Shown here piece after piece: positions 32,793 through 46,946 of a stretch of DNA of 64,000 nt. The notes beneath the pieces were generated by a model, which ran no database searches, was not told the origin of the DNA, and saw only the letters and a list, made by a program, of their open reading frames with translations. The stretch spans positions 1 to 64,000 of the forward strand of contig NZ_BDAW01000032.1 of NCBI RefSeq assembly GCF_001625085.1, read 5' to 3'. The translations under genes were made by a program, and so were the position numbers. The stretch is from Nocardia acidivorans NBRC 108247 (GTDB lineage Bacteria; Actinomycetota; Actinomycetes; Mycobacteriales; Mycobacteriaceae). Within the stretch, counting starts at the first letter, position 1, and every line of letters starts with the position of its first letter.

Positions 32793-34085
32793 ATGTCGTA
32801 CGCGGGTGCGGGTGTCGAGACCGTTGAGGTTGTCATTGTCGGATCGGGCTTCGGTGGGCTTGCCGCCGCCAAGCAGCTCAATAAGTCGGGAGTTCCGTAC
32901 GTTCTGATTTCGAGTACCCCCGAACACCTCTTCCAGCCGCTGCTCTATCAAGTTGCGACGGGTGTGCTGGCCTCCGACGAGATTGCCCCGCCCATCAAGA
33001 ACATCCTCAAGCATCACAAGAACGGCGAAACCCGCATCGGCAAGGTCACCGCGATCGACGCCCCGAACGCGATCCTGACGTACGAGACCGCCGAGGGCAC
33101 CCGGCGGATCCGCTACGGTTCGCTCATCGCCGCCACCGGTGCCCGCCAGTCCTATTTCGGCCGTGACGATTTCGCCGACAAGACCTATTCGCTCAAGACC
33201 ATCGACGATGCCAAGGCGCTGCGCGCGCAGATCGATCGCGTCTTCACCGAGGCCAAGACCGCCGATCCGGAGACCCGCCGCCGCCTGCTCAGCTTCGTGG
33301 TCGTCGGCGCGGGCGCGACCGGTGTCGAGGTCGCGGGTCAGCTCAAGGAACTCGCGAAAAGGTACTACCACACCGATGATTCGGTGATTCTGGTCGAAGG
33401 TGCGGGCGTGGTGCTGCCCCCGTTCGGCGGCGGACTGTCGGAGTACGCGAAGGGCTCGCTCAGCAAGAGCGGCGTCGAGGTGCTGACCGACACCTTCGTC
33501 ACCGATATCGACGAGGGCAAGGTGACCGTCAAGAGCAAGGACGGGGTTGAGCGCGGTATCGCCGCCGAGACCGTGGTGTGGTCGGCGGGCGTGCAGGTCG
33601 GCGGGTTCGCGGAACTGCTGGCCGAGGCCACCGGCTGTGAAACCGACCGCGCCGGAAGACTTCTGGTCAATCCGGACTGCACCGTCGGCGGGCACGCCGA
33701 TATCTACGCCATCGGCGATATGACCTCGCTCAAGGGCTACCCGGGCCAGTCGCCGGTCGCCATGCAGGAGGGCCGCCACGTCGCGGACATCATCCGCGGC
33801 AAGAAGCAGGCCGCGACCGAGTTCAACTACTGGGACAAGGGCAGCATGGCGGTGATCAGCCGCTTCAGCGCCGTCACCAAGATCAACGACAAGATCAAGT
33901 TCACCGGCACCCTGGCCTGGTTCACCTGGCTGGCCGTGCACCTGTTCTACCTGGTCGGATTCCGGAACCGTTTCGCGGCCGTCTTCTCCTGGCTGGTCGC
34001 CTTCATCGGCACCGGCCGCCCCGGCTTCAGCGAGGTCGACAAGGCCCCGGCGGCAAAGGAACAGGCCCCACCCCGAGCCGCCTGA
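32793..34085 (+). CDS. ndh: type II NADH dehydrogenase
   Basis: A 430-residue peripheral membrane flavoenzyme that oxidises NADH and reduces menaquinone without proton pumping. VVIVGSGFGGLAAAKQL is the FAD Rossmann motif, LSFVVVGAGATGVEVAGQL the NADH motif, and HADIYAIGDM with PVAMQEGRHVADII the second FAD segment. The quinone-site AMQEGRH is intact. A hydrophobic C-terminal stretch (TLAWFTWLAVHLFYLVGFRN) anchors it to the membrane. AGAAGGAGG precedes the ATG, and a terminator follows at 34104. Confidence 0.95.
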   Translation: MSYAGAGVETVEVVIVGSGFGGLAAAKQLNKSGVPYVLISSTPEHLFQPLLYQVATGVLASDEIAPPIKNILKHHKNGETRIGKVTAIDAPNAILTYETAEGTRRIRYGSLIAATGARQSYFGRDDFADKTYSLKTIDDAKALRAQIDRVFTEAKTADPETRRRLLSFVVVGAGATGVEVAGQLKELAKRYYHTDDSVILVEGAGVVLPPFGGGLSEYAKGSLSKSGVEVLTDTFVTDIDEGKVTVKSKDGVERGIAAETVVWSAGVQVGGFAELLAEATGCETDRAGRLLVNPDCTVGGHADIYAIGDMTSLKGYPGQSPVAMQEGRHVADIIRGKKQAATEFNYWDKGSMAVISRFSAVTKINDKIKFTGTLAWFTWLAVHLFYLVGFRNRFAAVFSWLVAFIGTGRPGFSEVDKAPAAKEQAPPRAA

Positions 34086-34103
34086 CCCCGTCCCCGAGAA
34101 CGA

Positions 34104-34136
34104 GCCGCCCGGTAGTCCCCACCGGGCGGCCTTTTC
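34104..34136 (+). terminator. intrinsic terminator after ndh
   Basis: GCCGCCCGGT (34104-34113) and ACCGGGCGGC (34121-34130) make a perfect ten-base stem with a seven-base loop, followed by CTTTTC. It lies 19 bases after the ndh stop codon. Confidence 0.88.
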
Positions 34137-34200
34137 GTGCCCGGAAGTTGTCGGGCACCCGCTGTATGGTGCGGATATTCGATGGGGAGGGAGCATTCGG

Positions 34201-35859
34201 ATGGGGAGCGGGATTTTCGAGGATCGGGCGCGGGCCGAACAACTCGCGGCGGAATCCGAGGTGTGGGAATGGTTTTCGGCGGCATTGGGGTGGACGCTGT
34301 TCGCCCTGCCCGTGGAGAGCTATCTGGTGTTGTCCGCGCCCGACGGGTTGTCGGCCCAGTTCATTCGCGGCAGTGACAGCCTCTACTGCGAGGTCGTCGC
34401 CGATCGGCCGGAGGATGCGGCCGCCGCCCGGCTGCGGGCACAGGGCTGGGACGCGCCCGGCCCGCTCACACCCGATAACTGGCGTCGCGAGCTGGCTTGG
34501 CCCGCAAGGTTTTCCGACTACACCGAGATCGCGGCGCAGGTGGTCGCGGTCATGCGCGATGTCCAGGGGCTATGGCTGCCGATGGAATTGACGGCCCGGA
34601 CCTGGACCGACGGCTCGGAAGTCGATCCGGCCCTGAAAGCGCTGGAGCTGGGCAGACATTCGGCGGACAACCTGCGCGCATTGGCGTCGTGGGCGCTCGC
34701 CGACCTCGCCCGGCGGTGTCGCCGGACATTGGACTCCGAGATGCGAGCGGCCCTGCGCGGCCATGAGATTCGAATGTTCCTCGCCCGCGATCTGATGGCG
34801 AGCCGCGATGCCGAGATCCTCGCCGGTGGTGACGACGCGTGGCCGGTCCGGGACCGGACGGCCGATTGCGTCGGTCTGGTCGGCCCGGGCCATCTGCTCA
34901 TGGTGGATGTGGTCCTCGACGTCGACGATCCCGCCGATCTCCGGCTCGACTGCCGAATCGTCGATGGCCTGCTGGTGGAGCGCGGCAGCGATCCCTTCGT
35001 GCGGGCCATGGTGCACGCGGACCCGGATCTGCGTGCGGCGCTGGCGGATCGGCCCGAACTGGCGGCGGCGCTGGAGCGGGACGAACTGTGGATCGAATAC
35101 AAGCTGATCGCTCGTGACTCCGCGCAGCGTCTCACGCTGTCCCACGTCCGAACCGAGGACCGGCGACCCGCCTCGTCCGCGGTCGCCGCCCAGGATACGA
35201 ATGACTCTGCGCGGCAGACTGTTTCGCCGCCGCCAACCGTCGCCCCCGACCGCGGTCTCGCGGTGCCTGGGCAGTCGCATGACCCGCTGGCCGATGTCTA
35301 TCCGCTGCTGAAACCCTCGGGCTGGCCGGTCGCGCGATGGGCACCGCATTCTCGGTTCGGCACCGAGCACGACTACGTTCTGATCGTCTTCGCCCACGAC
35401 AGACCCTCGACCTACGAAGTGATCACTGTCGATAATCCGGAGGCGCACTCGAGTGAACTGGGGGATCGGGCATATGCCAATCTCGCCGCGCTGCACTATG
35501 AATGGCGCGTGGTAGACGCACCGGGGCTGACCTTGGCGACGCTTTCCGGTTTCACCTTCTCCTCGGAGAAGCTGCTCGATGCGGTGGCGATGCGCGAGGC
35601 GCAGCGACTGCTCGGAACCAATGAGATCGTCGTCTCGGTTCCCCGTCGTACCTGCCTCTACGCCTTCGCGCGCAATGCCCTGGACAGTGTGGATTCCCTC
35701 CGTCAGGTGCAGCGACTGGTAGAGGGTGTCTGGGCGGACGACTCCGGCCGCGATGCGCAGATCACCCGTTTACTCTTCGCCTTTCGTGACGGTGCTCCCG
35801 TCGGCGTCCTGAACATGGACGACCAAGCCCCCAGCCGCCGGCGGTATCGGGCGCGCTAA
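34201..35859 (+). CDS. TY-Chap (type III chaperone-like) domain protein
   Basis: A 552-residue soluble protein. Residues 15-145 resemble the actinobacterial TY-Chap domain related to type III secretion chaperones: WEWFSAALGWTLFALPVESY, LSAQFIRGSDSLYCEVVADR, AARLRAQGWDAPGPLTPDNW and VVAVMRDVQGLWLPMELTAR. A middle helical region follows, then a low-complexity linker (about 330-360), then a C-terminal domain of about 180 residues (WAPHSRFGTEHDYVLIVFAH, LLGTNEIVVSVPRRTCLYAF) that I cannot name; a weak likeness to DUF1444 is possible. Role unknown. Confidence 0.65.
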   Translation: MGSGIFEDRARAEQLAAESEVWEWFSAALGWTLFALPVESYLVLSAPDGLSAQFIRGSDSLYCEVVADRPEDAAAARLRAQGWDAPGPLTPDNWRRELAWPARFSDYTEIAAQVVAVMRDVQGLWLPMELTARTWTDGSEVDPALKALELGRHSADNLRALASWALADLARRCRRTLDSEMRAALRGHEIRMFLARDLMASRDAEILAGGDDAWPVRDRTADCVGLVGPGHLLMVDVVLDVDDPADLRLDCRIVDGLLVERGSDPFVRAMVHADPDLRAALADRPELAAALERDELWIEYKLIARDSAQRLTLSHVRTEDRRPASSAVAAQDTNDSARQTVSPPPTVAPDRGLAVPGQSHDPLADVYPLLKPSGWPVARWAPHSRFGTEHDYVLIVFAHDRPSTYEVITVDNPEAHSSELGDRAYANLAALHYEWRVVDAPGLTLATLSGFTFSSEKLLDAVAMREAQRLLGTNEIVVSVPRRTCLYAFARNALDSVDSLRQVQRLVEGVWADDSGRDAQITRLLFAFRDGAPVGVLNMDDQAPSRRRYRAR

Positions 35860-35868
35860 CCTGCGCGT

Positions 35869-35937
35869 ATGGCTGTTCCTACAACGCGTTTGCTGGTGCT
35901 GGCGGTGGTGCGGATGCCGGCGCCGGTGCACGGGTAG
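35869..35937 (+). pseudogene. N-terminal remnant of a PadR-family regulator
   Basis: A 22-codon frame, MAVPTTRLLVLAVVRMPAPV then HG and TAG, matches the very start of PadR regulators (LLVLAVVR...PVHGYDVRREL). The gene is cut at the point where HGYD would continue. Only four bases separate it from the ABC-2 permease fragment; PadR genes commonly lie next to drug-export ABC genes. Confidence 0.5.
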
Positions 35938-35940
35938 CGG

Positions 35941-36253
35941 GTGCTCGAGGATATGGTGCTGCTCATCGTGCAGGCCCTGGTACTGGTGGGTGTGGCCATG
36001 GCGGCGTTCGGTTCACGCCCCGATCCGCTCGGCCTGGTGCTGTCGGTACTGCTCATCTCGGTGATGGCGGCGGGTCTGGCCTCCGCCTCGTACGCGCTGG
36101 GTCTGTGGGCAAAACAGGAGTCGACGCCGGCGTCGGTGCTGAATTCGGTCTCGGTGCCGATCATGCTGCTCTCGGGCATTCTGCTGCCGATGAGTGTGGG
36201 GCCGACCTGGTTGCAGAATATCGCGAAGGCGAATCCGTTCTCGCACACCGTCG
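35941..36253 (+). pseudogene. ABC-2 type permease fragment
   Basis: The frame holds the last membrane helices of an ABC-2 exporter permease: VLLIVQALVLVGVAMAAFGS, LGLVLSVLLISVMAAGLASA, LLSGILLPMSVGPTWLQNIA and KANPFSHTVDA. The N-terminal half is missing, and after VDA the sequence turns into the queA-like piece. The GTG at 35941 is probably not a real start. Confidence 0.6.
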
Positions 36254-36382
36254 ATGCTTCTGGAGGCGGTCGCCGGACCGGAGGTCGTGCGGCAGGCTTA
36301 CCGCGTCGCGCTCGACTCCGGTTACCTCTGGCATGAATTCGGTGATACCGCGCTGCTCTTCGCCGACCGTGAACCCCGGCGC
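36254..36382 (+). pseudogene. C-terminal remnant of queA (tRNA ribosyltransferase-isomerase)
   Basis: MLLEAVAGPEVVRQAYRVAL then DSGYLWHEFGDTALLFADR matches the last ~40 residues of QueA-type S-adenosylmethionine:tRNA ribosyltransferase-isomerase. The other ~300 residues are absent and a frame change joins it to the ABC-2 fragment. The frame runs on without family likeness to 36496. The DNA from 36383 to 36617 holds no recognisable gene and probably contains the promoter of the next operon. Confidence 0.5.
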
Positions 36383-36617
36383 CGACAGTCGCGCGGCGCA
36401 GGCGTAGAGTTCCGTTCTCCAGCTTCGCGAACCATGCCTCGCGAGGGCTCGGACGGGGGTTGTACCCCGCCGGGATACGAGCGTTTGTCCTGGTAGGGAA
36501 CTTTCGGAAGCGTTCGGATGAACGCCGGGTGTGGTCTGCGTCGCGTTCACCGGACTGGCATCGAGAGGCCATCCGGCGGTCGCCCCGGCGCATTCTGGGA
36601 CTCGTTTGATCAACCCT

Positions 36618-37463
36618 ATGACCACCAAGGCAGCGTCGACTTCCAGCCTGCTCCCACGCGAGTCATGCACAACTCCGGAGCCGCCGCGCACCACGGGCCG
36701 CTCCCAGTACTCCCTGGTCGTCGCCTCCGATGCCGAGCATCGGGAAGCGGCTCAGCGGCTGCGGTATCAGGTCTTCGCCGCCGAACCGGGTTTCACCATT
36801 CCCGACAATGGCACCGGCCTGGACGCCGATCGTTTCGACGAGCACTGCGACCATCTGCTGGTCCGTGATGAACTCACCGAACAGTTCGTCGGCTGCTACC
36901 GCATGCTGCCGCCGGACAAGGTGACCGCCGCCGGCGGCTACTACACCGCGACCGAATTCGATTTGGCCGCACTGGATCCCACCGGCAATCGAATCGTCGA
37001 GATGGGCCGCGCCTGCGTGGTGCCCGATCATCGCAACGGTTCGGTCCTCACGCTCATGTGGGCGGGCATCCTGCACTACATCCAGCTCACCGGCTACGAC
37101 TGGATCATGGGCTGCGTCTCGGTGCCCATGCGGCAGACTCCGCAGGACGCGCCGGGTGTGAATGTGCGCGGCGTACGCGATCTGCTCATGAAAAAGCATG
37201 CGCTGCAAGCGGATCGGCATGTGCGCCCGTACAACCCGGTCGTCGTCGAGGGTCGCACCCTGGACGAGCTGGAGCCCCCGGCCCGCCCGAAGCTGCCGCC
37301 GCTGCTGAGCGGATATCTGCGCCTGGGCGCGGAGATCTGCGGTGAACCCGCGCACGATCCGGAGTTCGCCGTCGCCGATTTCGTCGCCCTGTTGGGCCTG
37401 GAGACCATCAACACTCGCTACCTGGAGCGCCTGCAGGGCGCGGTGGCCACTCTCGAGCGGTGA
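36618..37463 (+). CDS. GNAT-type N-acyltransferase (OlsB/hemolysin-like, Rv3027c-like)
   Basis: A 281-residue acyltransferase. AAQRLRYQVFAAEPGFTIPD, FDEHCDHLLVRDELTEQFVG and IVEMGRACVVPDHRNGSVL are characteristic of the OlsB-like family, which N-acylates ornithine or another amine with a 3-hydroxy fatty acid. The next gene, seven bases later, encodes a PlsC-type O-acyltransferase, the same pairing as olsB-olsA. The product is therefore probably an ornithine lipid or similar aminolipid; this is inference. ATG 36618 is chosen over the longer frame because upstream codons lack family likeness. Confidence 0.78.
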   Translation: MTTKAASTSSLLPRESCTTPEPPRTTGRSQYSLVVASDAEHREAAQRLRYQVFAAEPGFTIPDNGTGLDADRFDEHCDHLLVRDELTEQFVGCYRMLPPDKVTAAGGYYTATEFDLAALDPTGNRIVEMGRACVVPDHRNGSVLTLMWAGILHYIQLTGYDWIMGCVSVPMRQTPQDAPGVNVRGVRDLLMKKHALQADRHVRPYNPVVVEGRTLDELEPPARPKLPPLLSGYLRLGAEICGEPAHDPEFAVADFVALLGLETINTRYLERLQGAVATLER

Positions 37464-37469
37464 TGAATC

Positions 37470-38432
37470 ATGATGCCCGCCTTCCTTTCCCCCGGTTCCG
37501 GGGCGCTGGAATGTCCTCCGGCCCCCGCCTCCGCCCACGCCTGGATGCCGTCGAGCCCGTGCGGGCCCGAATGCGTCGACACCGAGCCTGAGGCCGGTCG
37601 CCTCCGCTTCGCCGCCCGCATCGCGGGCATCGGCGCGGTGGCGGTCTCCTTCCCGATCGCGTATCTGGTCACACCGCGCCGTTACCGCGCCAGGGTGCAG
37701 ACCCGGTATGCCCGAGCCCTGCTGTCCTGCTGCGGAATTCAGGTCCGCGTCATCGACAACGGCGGTGCCCCTGCGGATCGCGAGGGTTTGCTGGTGGTGG
37801 CCGGTCATATCGGTTGGACCGATATCATCGCGCTCTCGGCGGTACGGCCGACGGCCTTCGTGGCCCGCGCCGATATGGTCGATTGGCCGGTGCTCGGCGA
37901 TATCGCCCGCCGCGTCCGGGTCATCCCCATCGAACGCGAACGGCTGCGCGAACTCCCGGGTGTCGTGCACCGCATTGCCGAACGCCTCACCGCCGGTGAG
38001 CGCATCGGCCTGTTCCCCGAGGGCACCACCTGGTGCGGTCGCGCGCACGGCCGCCTGCGGCCCGCCCTGTTCCAGGCCGCCATCGACACCGGCACCCCGG
38101 TGCAGCCGATCCGGCTGCGCTATCTGGATCGTCACGGCGAGGTGTGCACCGTGCCCGGCTTCGTCGGCGTGGACACCATGGCCGACTCCTTCCGCCGGGT
38201 ACTGCGCTCCAAAGGCGTAGTGGCCGAACTGGTCCTGCAACCCCTGGAGCAGCCGGGCACGGATCGCAAGGATCTGGCTCGGCGCTGTGAGCAGGCCATT
38301 CGCGGTGACGCCGTGGATCGCGCCTTCGCCGATATCATCGGCCGCGACGGACCCGGTGCGGAGCCTGCCGAACTCACCGTCCAAGCCCCCGAACACCGTC
38401 ACCCCAAGCTCCCGGTGCGCGTCGGGGCCTGA
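37470..38432 (+). CDS. PlsC-type lysophospholipid acyltransferase (OlsA-like, Rv3026c-like)
   Basis: A 320-residue membrane-associated acyltransferase. VVAGHIGWTDIIALSAV contains the catalytic His-x4-Asp, RVRVIPIERERLRELPG the second motif, and LFPEGTTWCGRAHG the acyl-acceptor motif. A hydrophobic helix lies near residues 45-65. It follows the GNAT gene with a six-base gap, so the two form one operon and probably act in sequence: N-acylation, then O-acylation. A plain 1-acylglycerol-3-phosphate role is possible instead. Confidence 0.85.
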   Translation: MMPAFLSPGSGALECPPAPASAHAWMPSSPCGPECVDTEPEAGRLRFAARIAGIGAVAVSFPIAYLVTPRRYRARVQTRYARALLSCCGIQVRVIDNGGAPADREGLLVVAGHIGWTDIIALSAVRPTAFVARADMVDWPVLGDIARRVRVIPIERERLRELPGVVHRIAERLTAGERIGLFPEGTTWCGRAHGRLRPALFQAAIDTGTPVQPIRLRYLDRHGEVCTVPGFVGVDTMADSFRRVLRSKGVVAELVLQPLEQPGTDRKDLARRCEQAIRGDAVDRAFADIIGRDGPGAEPAELTVQAPEHRHPKLPVRVGA

Positions 38433-38518
38433 CCGAGCGACCGGGCACCGCGCCCGATTCGATTGGTGACCCACCCGTTTCGGGTAACCGGAGGCCGGAT
38501 GTTTGCGAAGATGGCGAG

Positions 38519-39559
38519 ATGTCTGAAGCGCCTGGGCGTCTTCGCGCCATTCACAATGCCGGTCTGCTGGTCGAATTCGGTGCGCAACGCGGGGTCGCGG
38601 TCGAGGATGCGCTGGCGGGGACCAGGATCGCCCCGGAGGACCTGGGTGATGCCGAGGCGATGATCGCCGCCGAGCAGGAGTTCGCGATCATGCGGAATCT
38701 GCTCGCGGGGTGTGTGGACGAGCCCGGACTGGGTTTGCTGGCGGGCATGCTGTGCCATCCGACCAGTCTGGGTATTTGGGGATTCGCGCTGAGTACCTCG
38801 TCCACCTTGCGGCAGGCTCTCGAGATCGGGGTGCGGTATTTGGACCTGTCGTTCGCGGCGGGGGAGATTCGAGCGGAGACACAGGGTCCGAATGTGCTGA
38901 TCCTGCGGGACGACAGTGCGGTGCCGCCCGATTTGCGGCGATTCACCCTGGAGCGCGATATGGTCGCCATCGGCATTGTGCAGCAGGACCTGCTGCCCAT
39001 GCGGCTGCCAGCCATCCGGCTCGAACTCGAACTGCCCGTGCATCCGATGTACGAGGCGGTCTCGACCCTGCTCGGGGTCTCCGAGCTGATCTTCGATGCC
39101 GAGCGCTCGGCGCTCACCGTTCCGGCCTCCGCCTTGGAAATGCCGCTGCCGCAGGCGAATCCGGCCAGTATGCGGATGTACGAGGAGCAGTGCGCCGAGG
39201 TGGTGCAGCGGCGGCGCAATCGCTTCGGCGTCAGTGAACGGGTGCGCGAGTTGTTGATCCGCCGGCACGGGCTGGCCGAACAAGCCGATATCGCCGCGGA
39301 TCTGAATATCAGCGTGCGCACGCTGCGGCGCCGGCTCGCCGCGGAGGGCACCACCTTTCGCGAACTCAGCTCCGAGACCATCGGATTGCTCGCCGAGGAA
39401 CTGCTGAGCACCGGCCTGACCGTGGAGAGCGTCGCCGATCGCCTCGGGTACGCGAGTGTGTCGGCGTTCGGCACCGCCTTCCGCACCTGGCGGGGCCAGA
39501 CCCCCGGGCAATACGCCCGGGAGAACCGGCTGCTGCTGTCCATGCGCGGAATCCGCTGA
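38519..39559 (+). CDS. AraC family transcriptional regulator
   Basis: A 346-residue regulator with an N-terminal arabinose-binding-like domain of the OruR/ArgR type (LGLLAGMLCHPTSLGIWGFA, LSTSSTLRQALEIGVRYLDL) and a C-terminal double HTH (QADIAADLNISVRTLRRRLA, VESVADRLGYASVSAFGTAF then RTWRGQTPGQYAREN). These regulators often control lipid or amino-acid breakdown. It lies 86 bases after the acyltransferase operon and may sense a lipid precursor; this is inference. The ATG at 38519 has a weak ribosome binding site. Confidence 0.88.
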   Translation: MSEAPGRLRAIHNAGLLVEFGAQRGVAVEDALAGTRIAPEDLGDAEAMIAAEQEFAIMRNLLAGCVDEPGLGLLAGMLCHPTSLGIWGFALSTSSTLRQALEIGVRYLDLSFAAGEIRAETQGPNVLILRDDSAVPPDLRRFTLERDMVAIGIVQQDLLPMRLPAIRLELELPVHPMYEAVSTLLGVSELIFDAERSALTVPASALEMPLPQANPASMRMYEEQCAEVVQRRRNRFGVSERVRELLIRRHGLAEQADIAADLNISVRTLRRRLAAEGTTFRELSSETIGLLAEELLSTGLTVESVADRLGYASVSAFGTAFRTWRGQTPGQYARENRLLLSMRGIR

Positions 39560-39614
39560 GCCGCAGCGGGACTCAGCGCACCAGGCTGCCCAACGGGCGG
39601 TGACGGTGGCGGTG

Positions 39615-39830
39615 GGGCGACGCTCAGCACCGCCGCACCGGTCAGTACGGCGAAATCCAGCCACAGATTCGCGGGCGTGCCGATCAACAGTCCGCGTAGC
39701 GCGTCCGCCTCGTAGCTGAGCGGATTGACATGGCTGACCGTCTGCAACCAGCCCGGCATGATCGGTCGGATACAGCGCGTTGGAGGCGAAGAACAGCGGC
39801 ATGGTGATGGCCAGAAGTCCAGATACGGCA
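39615..39830 (-). pseudogene. second ABC-2 permease remnant
   Basis: On the minus strand, SGLLAITMPLFFASNALYPT reads in one frame to about 39765, then MPGWLQTVSHVNPLSYEADA, LRGLLIGTPANLWLDFAVLT continues in another. This is the C-terminal third of a DrrB-like exporter permease with one frameshift. It is not the partner of the 35941 fragment, because both cover the same part of the fold. The rest of 39560-40186 contains no gene I recognise; the last ~150 bases are probably the promoter and leader of the carboxylase gene. Confidence 0.5.
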
Positions 39831-40186
39831 CCGGCCCGGTGGGCGGGGTGTTGGAATTCGGTCCGCGCGCCGGAGAGCGCGGACTCGTCGAAGGAGCGTC
39901 CGTCGAGCCGGCCGACCTGTCGGTGCAGCCGTCCCATGGAGCCGAAGAGCAGGGCGAACAGGTCGCCGTACGCCGCGTCCCTATCCGGAGTCCGTGCCCG
40001 TCCGTCGCGCATGACACCCAGAATGGCTCTGTCTCAGAGGTATCTCTTCATGAAATTCTTTGGAACTACGGGCCGGTAACCCCCGCGCGCTGTGGCTCCC
40101 TGCCGCGCGAGAGCGCACACTGAGCGAAAACCGGGAGTCCATTCCCTCGCCCGACCGGGCCAATGCCTTGGAAAGGAGTCGGCGAG

Positions 40187-45654
<5,468 letters not shown>

Positions 45655-45655
<1 letters not shown>

Positions 45656-45999
45656 TGGAAGCCGACCCGCGCGACCAAACCCGGATCGAGCGGGTCTCCG
45701 CCAGAATCGCCGATATCGGCGTCTGGCGGAATCTTCCGCCACTGCGGTGGACCCTCGGTGAGGAACCGGCCGACGAATTCGGCATCGGCATCCTCACCGA
45801 GGTGGTCGGCACCCCCGCCGAGGAAGACCCCCTCACCGCCGAACTCCTCACCCTGGATTGGGCGGACGCCCTCCAGCTCCCCGAACGGCCCGCCCTCGCG
45901 GGCCGCCGCGAATTCGCCCGGGACTGCGAGCTATCGGACAACATGCCGGTGGACCGCATCCGCATCTGGTGCGTTTCGAAATCGTTCAGCGGCCTTTGA
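45655..45999 (+). CDS. small protein translationally coupled to the carboxylase
   Basis: A 114-residue soluble protein whose ATG shares one base with the carboxylase TGA, implying coupled translation. It has no signal or membrane segment; IADIGVWRNLPPLRWTLGEE and LDWADALQLPERPALAGRRE are distinctive but not assigned to a family. Because of its position it may be an accessory or stability factor for the carboxylase; this is inference. Composition matches its neighbours. Confidence 0.65.
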
Positions 46000-46081
46000 G
46001 TCGTCGGGGCCATTCTTTCGCCGGTGCTCGTATGAGCGCCGATGAGGGAAGACCCCTCGAACGATTTGGAAGGCATCACTC

Positions 46082-46930
46082 TTGCGCAAGACCTCCGGCC
46101 CCCGCCGATCCGGCCGCACCATGCTCCTGATGGGCGCGCTGACCCTGTCCCTGGCCGCCGCGGCCTGCTCCTCGACCGGTGACGACAAGCCCGCGGCTCA
46201 GGCCCCCGCCACCGTTCCCGCGCCCGATCCCAACAAGCCGGGCATCCTGCTGGTGCACGGCGCGTTCGCCGACGGCTCCAGCTGGGCCGGTGTGGCGGAA
46301 CAGTTGCAGGCCAAGGGCTTCCGGGTCACCACCGCAGCTGTCCCGCTGCGCGGACTCGACTACGACAGCGCCTATATTCGCGGAATTCTCGACGGGATGC
46401 CCGGGAAGACCCTGCTCGTCGGCCACTCCTACGGCGGTGCGGTCATCACCAATGCCGCCGCCGGTTCCGGTAAGGCCGCGGGGCTGGTCTACGTGACCGC
46501 CTTCGCCCCGGACAGGGGCGAATCCCTGGGTGAACTCGACGGTCGCTACGGCGGACCCGCCACCAAAATCACTGTTCCGCACCAGATCCCGGGAGAGTCG
46601 GTGCCCGAACTGCGGATCGCGGACGACAAGTTCCGGGAGTACTTCGCGCAGGATCTTCCCGCCACCCGGGCCGCCGTATTCGCCGCCGGACAGCGCCCGA
46701 TCTCGGTCGCGGCCTTCACCGAGAAGGGCGGTGAGCCCGCGTGGAAGACCCTGCCGTCCTGGTACCTCGTCGCGGCCGACGACCGGATGATTCCGCCCGC
46801 CGGACAGCGGGAGATGGCCGCGCGCGCCCATGCCACGGTTACCGAGCGGCCCGGTAGTCATGCCATCGCCGTCTCCAATCCCGTTGCGGTGGTGGGTGTT
46901 ATCGAGCAGGCGGCGGGCTCGGTGCACTGA
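46082..46930 (+). CDS. alpha/beta-hydrolase lipoprotein
   Basis: A 282-residue hydrolase with a signal peptide and lipobox (LSLAAAAC, then SSTGDD). GILLVHGAFADGSSWAGVAE has the oxyanion-hole HG, LLVGHSYGGAVITNAAAGSG the nucleophile elbow with Ser, LVAADDRMIPPAGQREM the catalytic acid and RPGSHAIAVSNP the His. It resembles the EstC/salicylate-esterase-like group. It should act on an ester outside the cell. TTG 46082 has GGAAGG nine bases upstream; this start keeps the signal peptide intact. Confidence 0.82.
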   Translation: MRKTSGPRRSGRTMLLMGALTLSLAAAACSSTGDDKPAAQAPATVPAPDPNKPGILLVHGAFADGSSWAGVAEQLQAKGFRVTTAAVPLRGLDYDSAYIRGILDGMPGKTLLVGHSYGGAVITNAAAGSGKAAGLVYVTAFAPDRGESLGELDGRYGGPATKITVPHQIPGESVPELRIADDKFREYFAQDLPATRAAVFAAGQRPISVAAFTEKGGEPAWKTLPSWYLVAADDRMIPPAGQREMAARAHATVTERPGSHAIAVSNPVAVVGVIEQAAGSVH

Positions 46931-46946
46931 CGCCGACCGAACACCA

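Noticed and set aside
36383..36617. Continuation of the queA-like frame to 36496 as a real protein end
   Set aside because: Family likeness stops near 36382; the rest is Arg/Ser-rich and probably non-coding.
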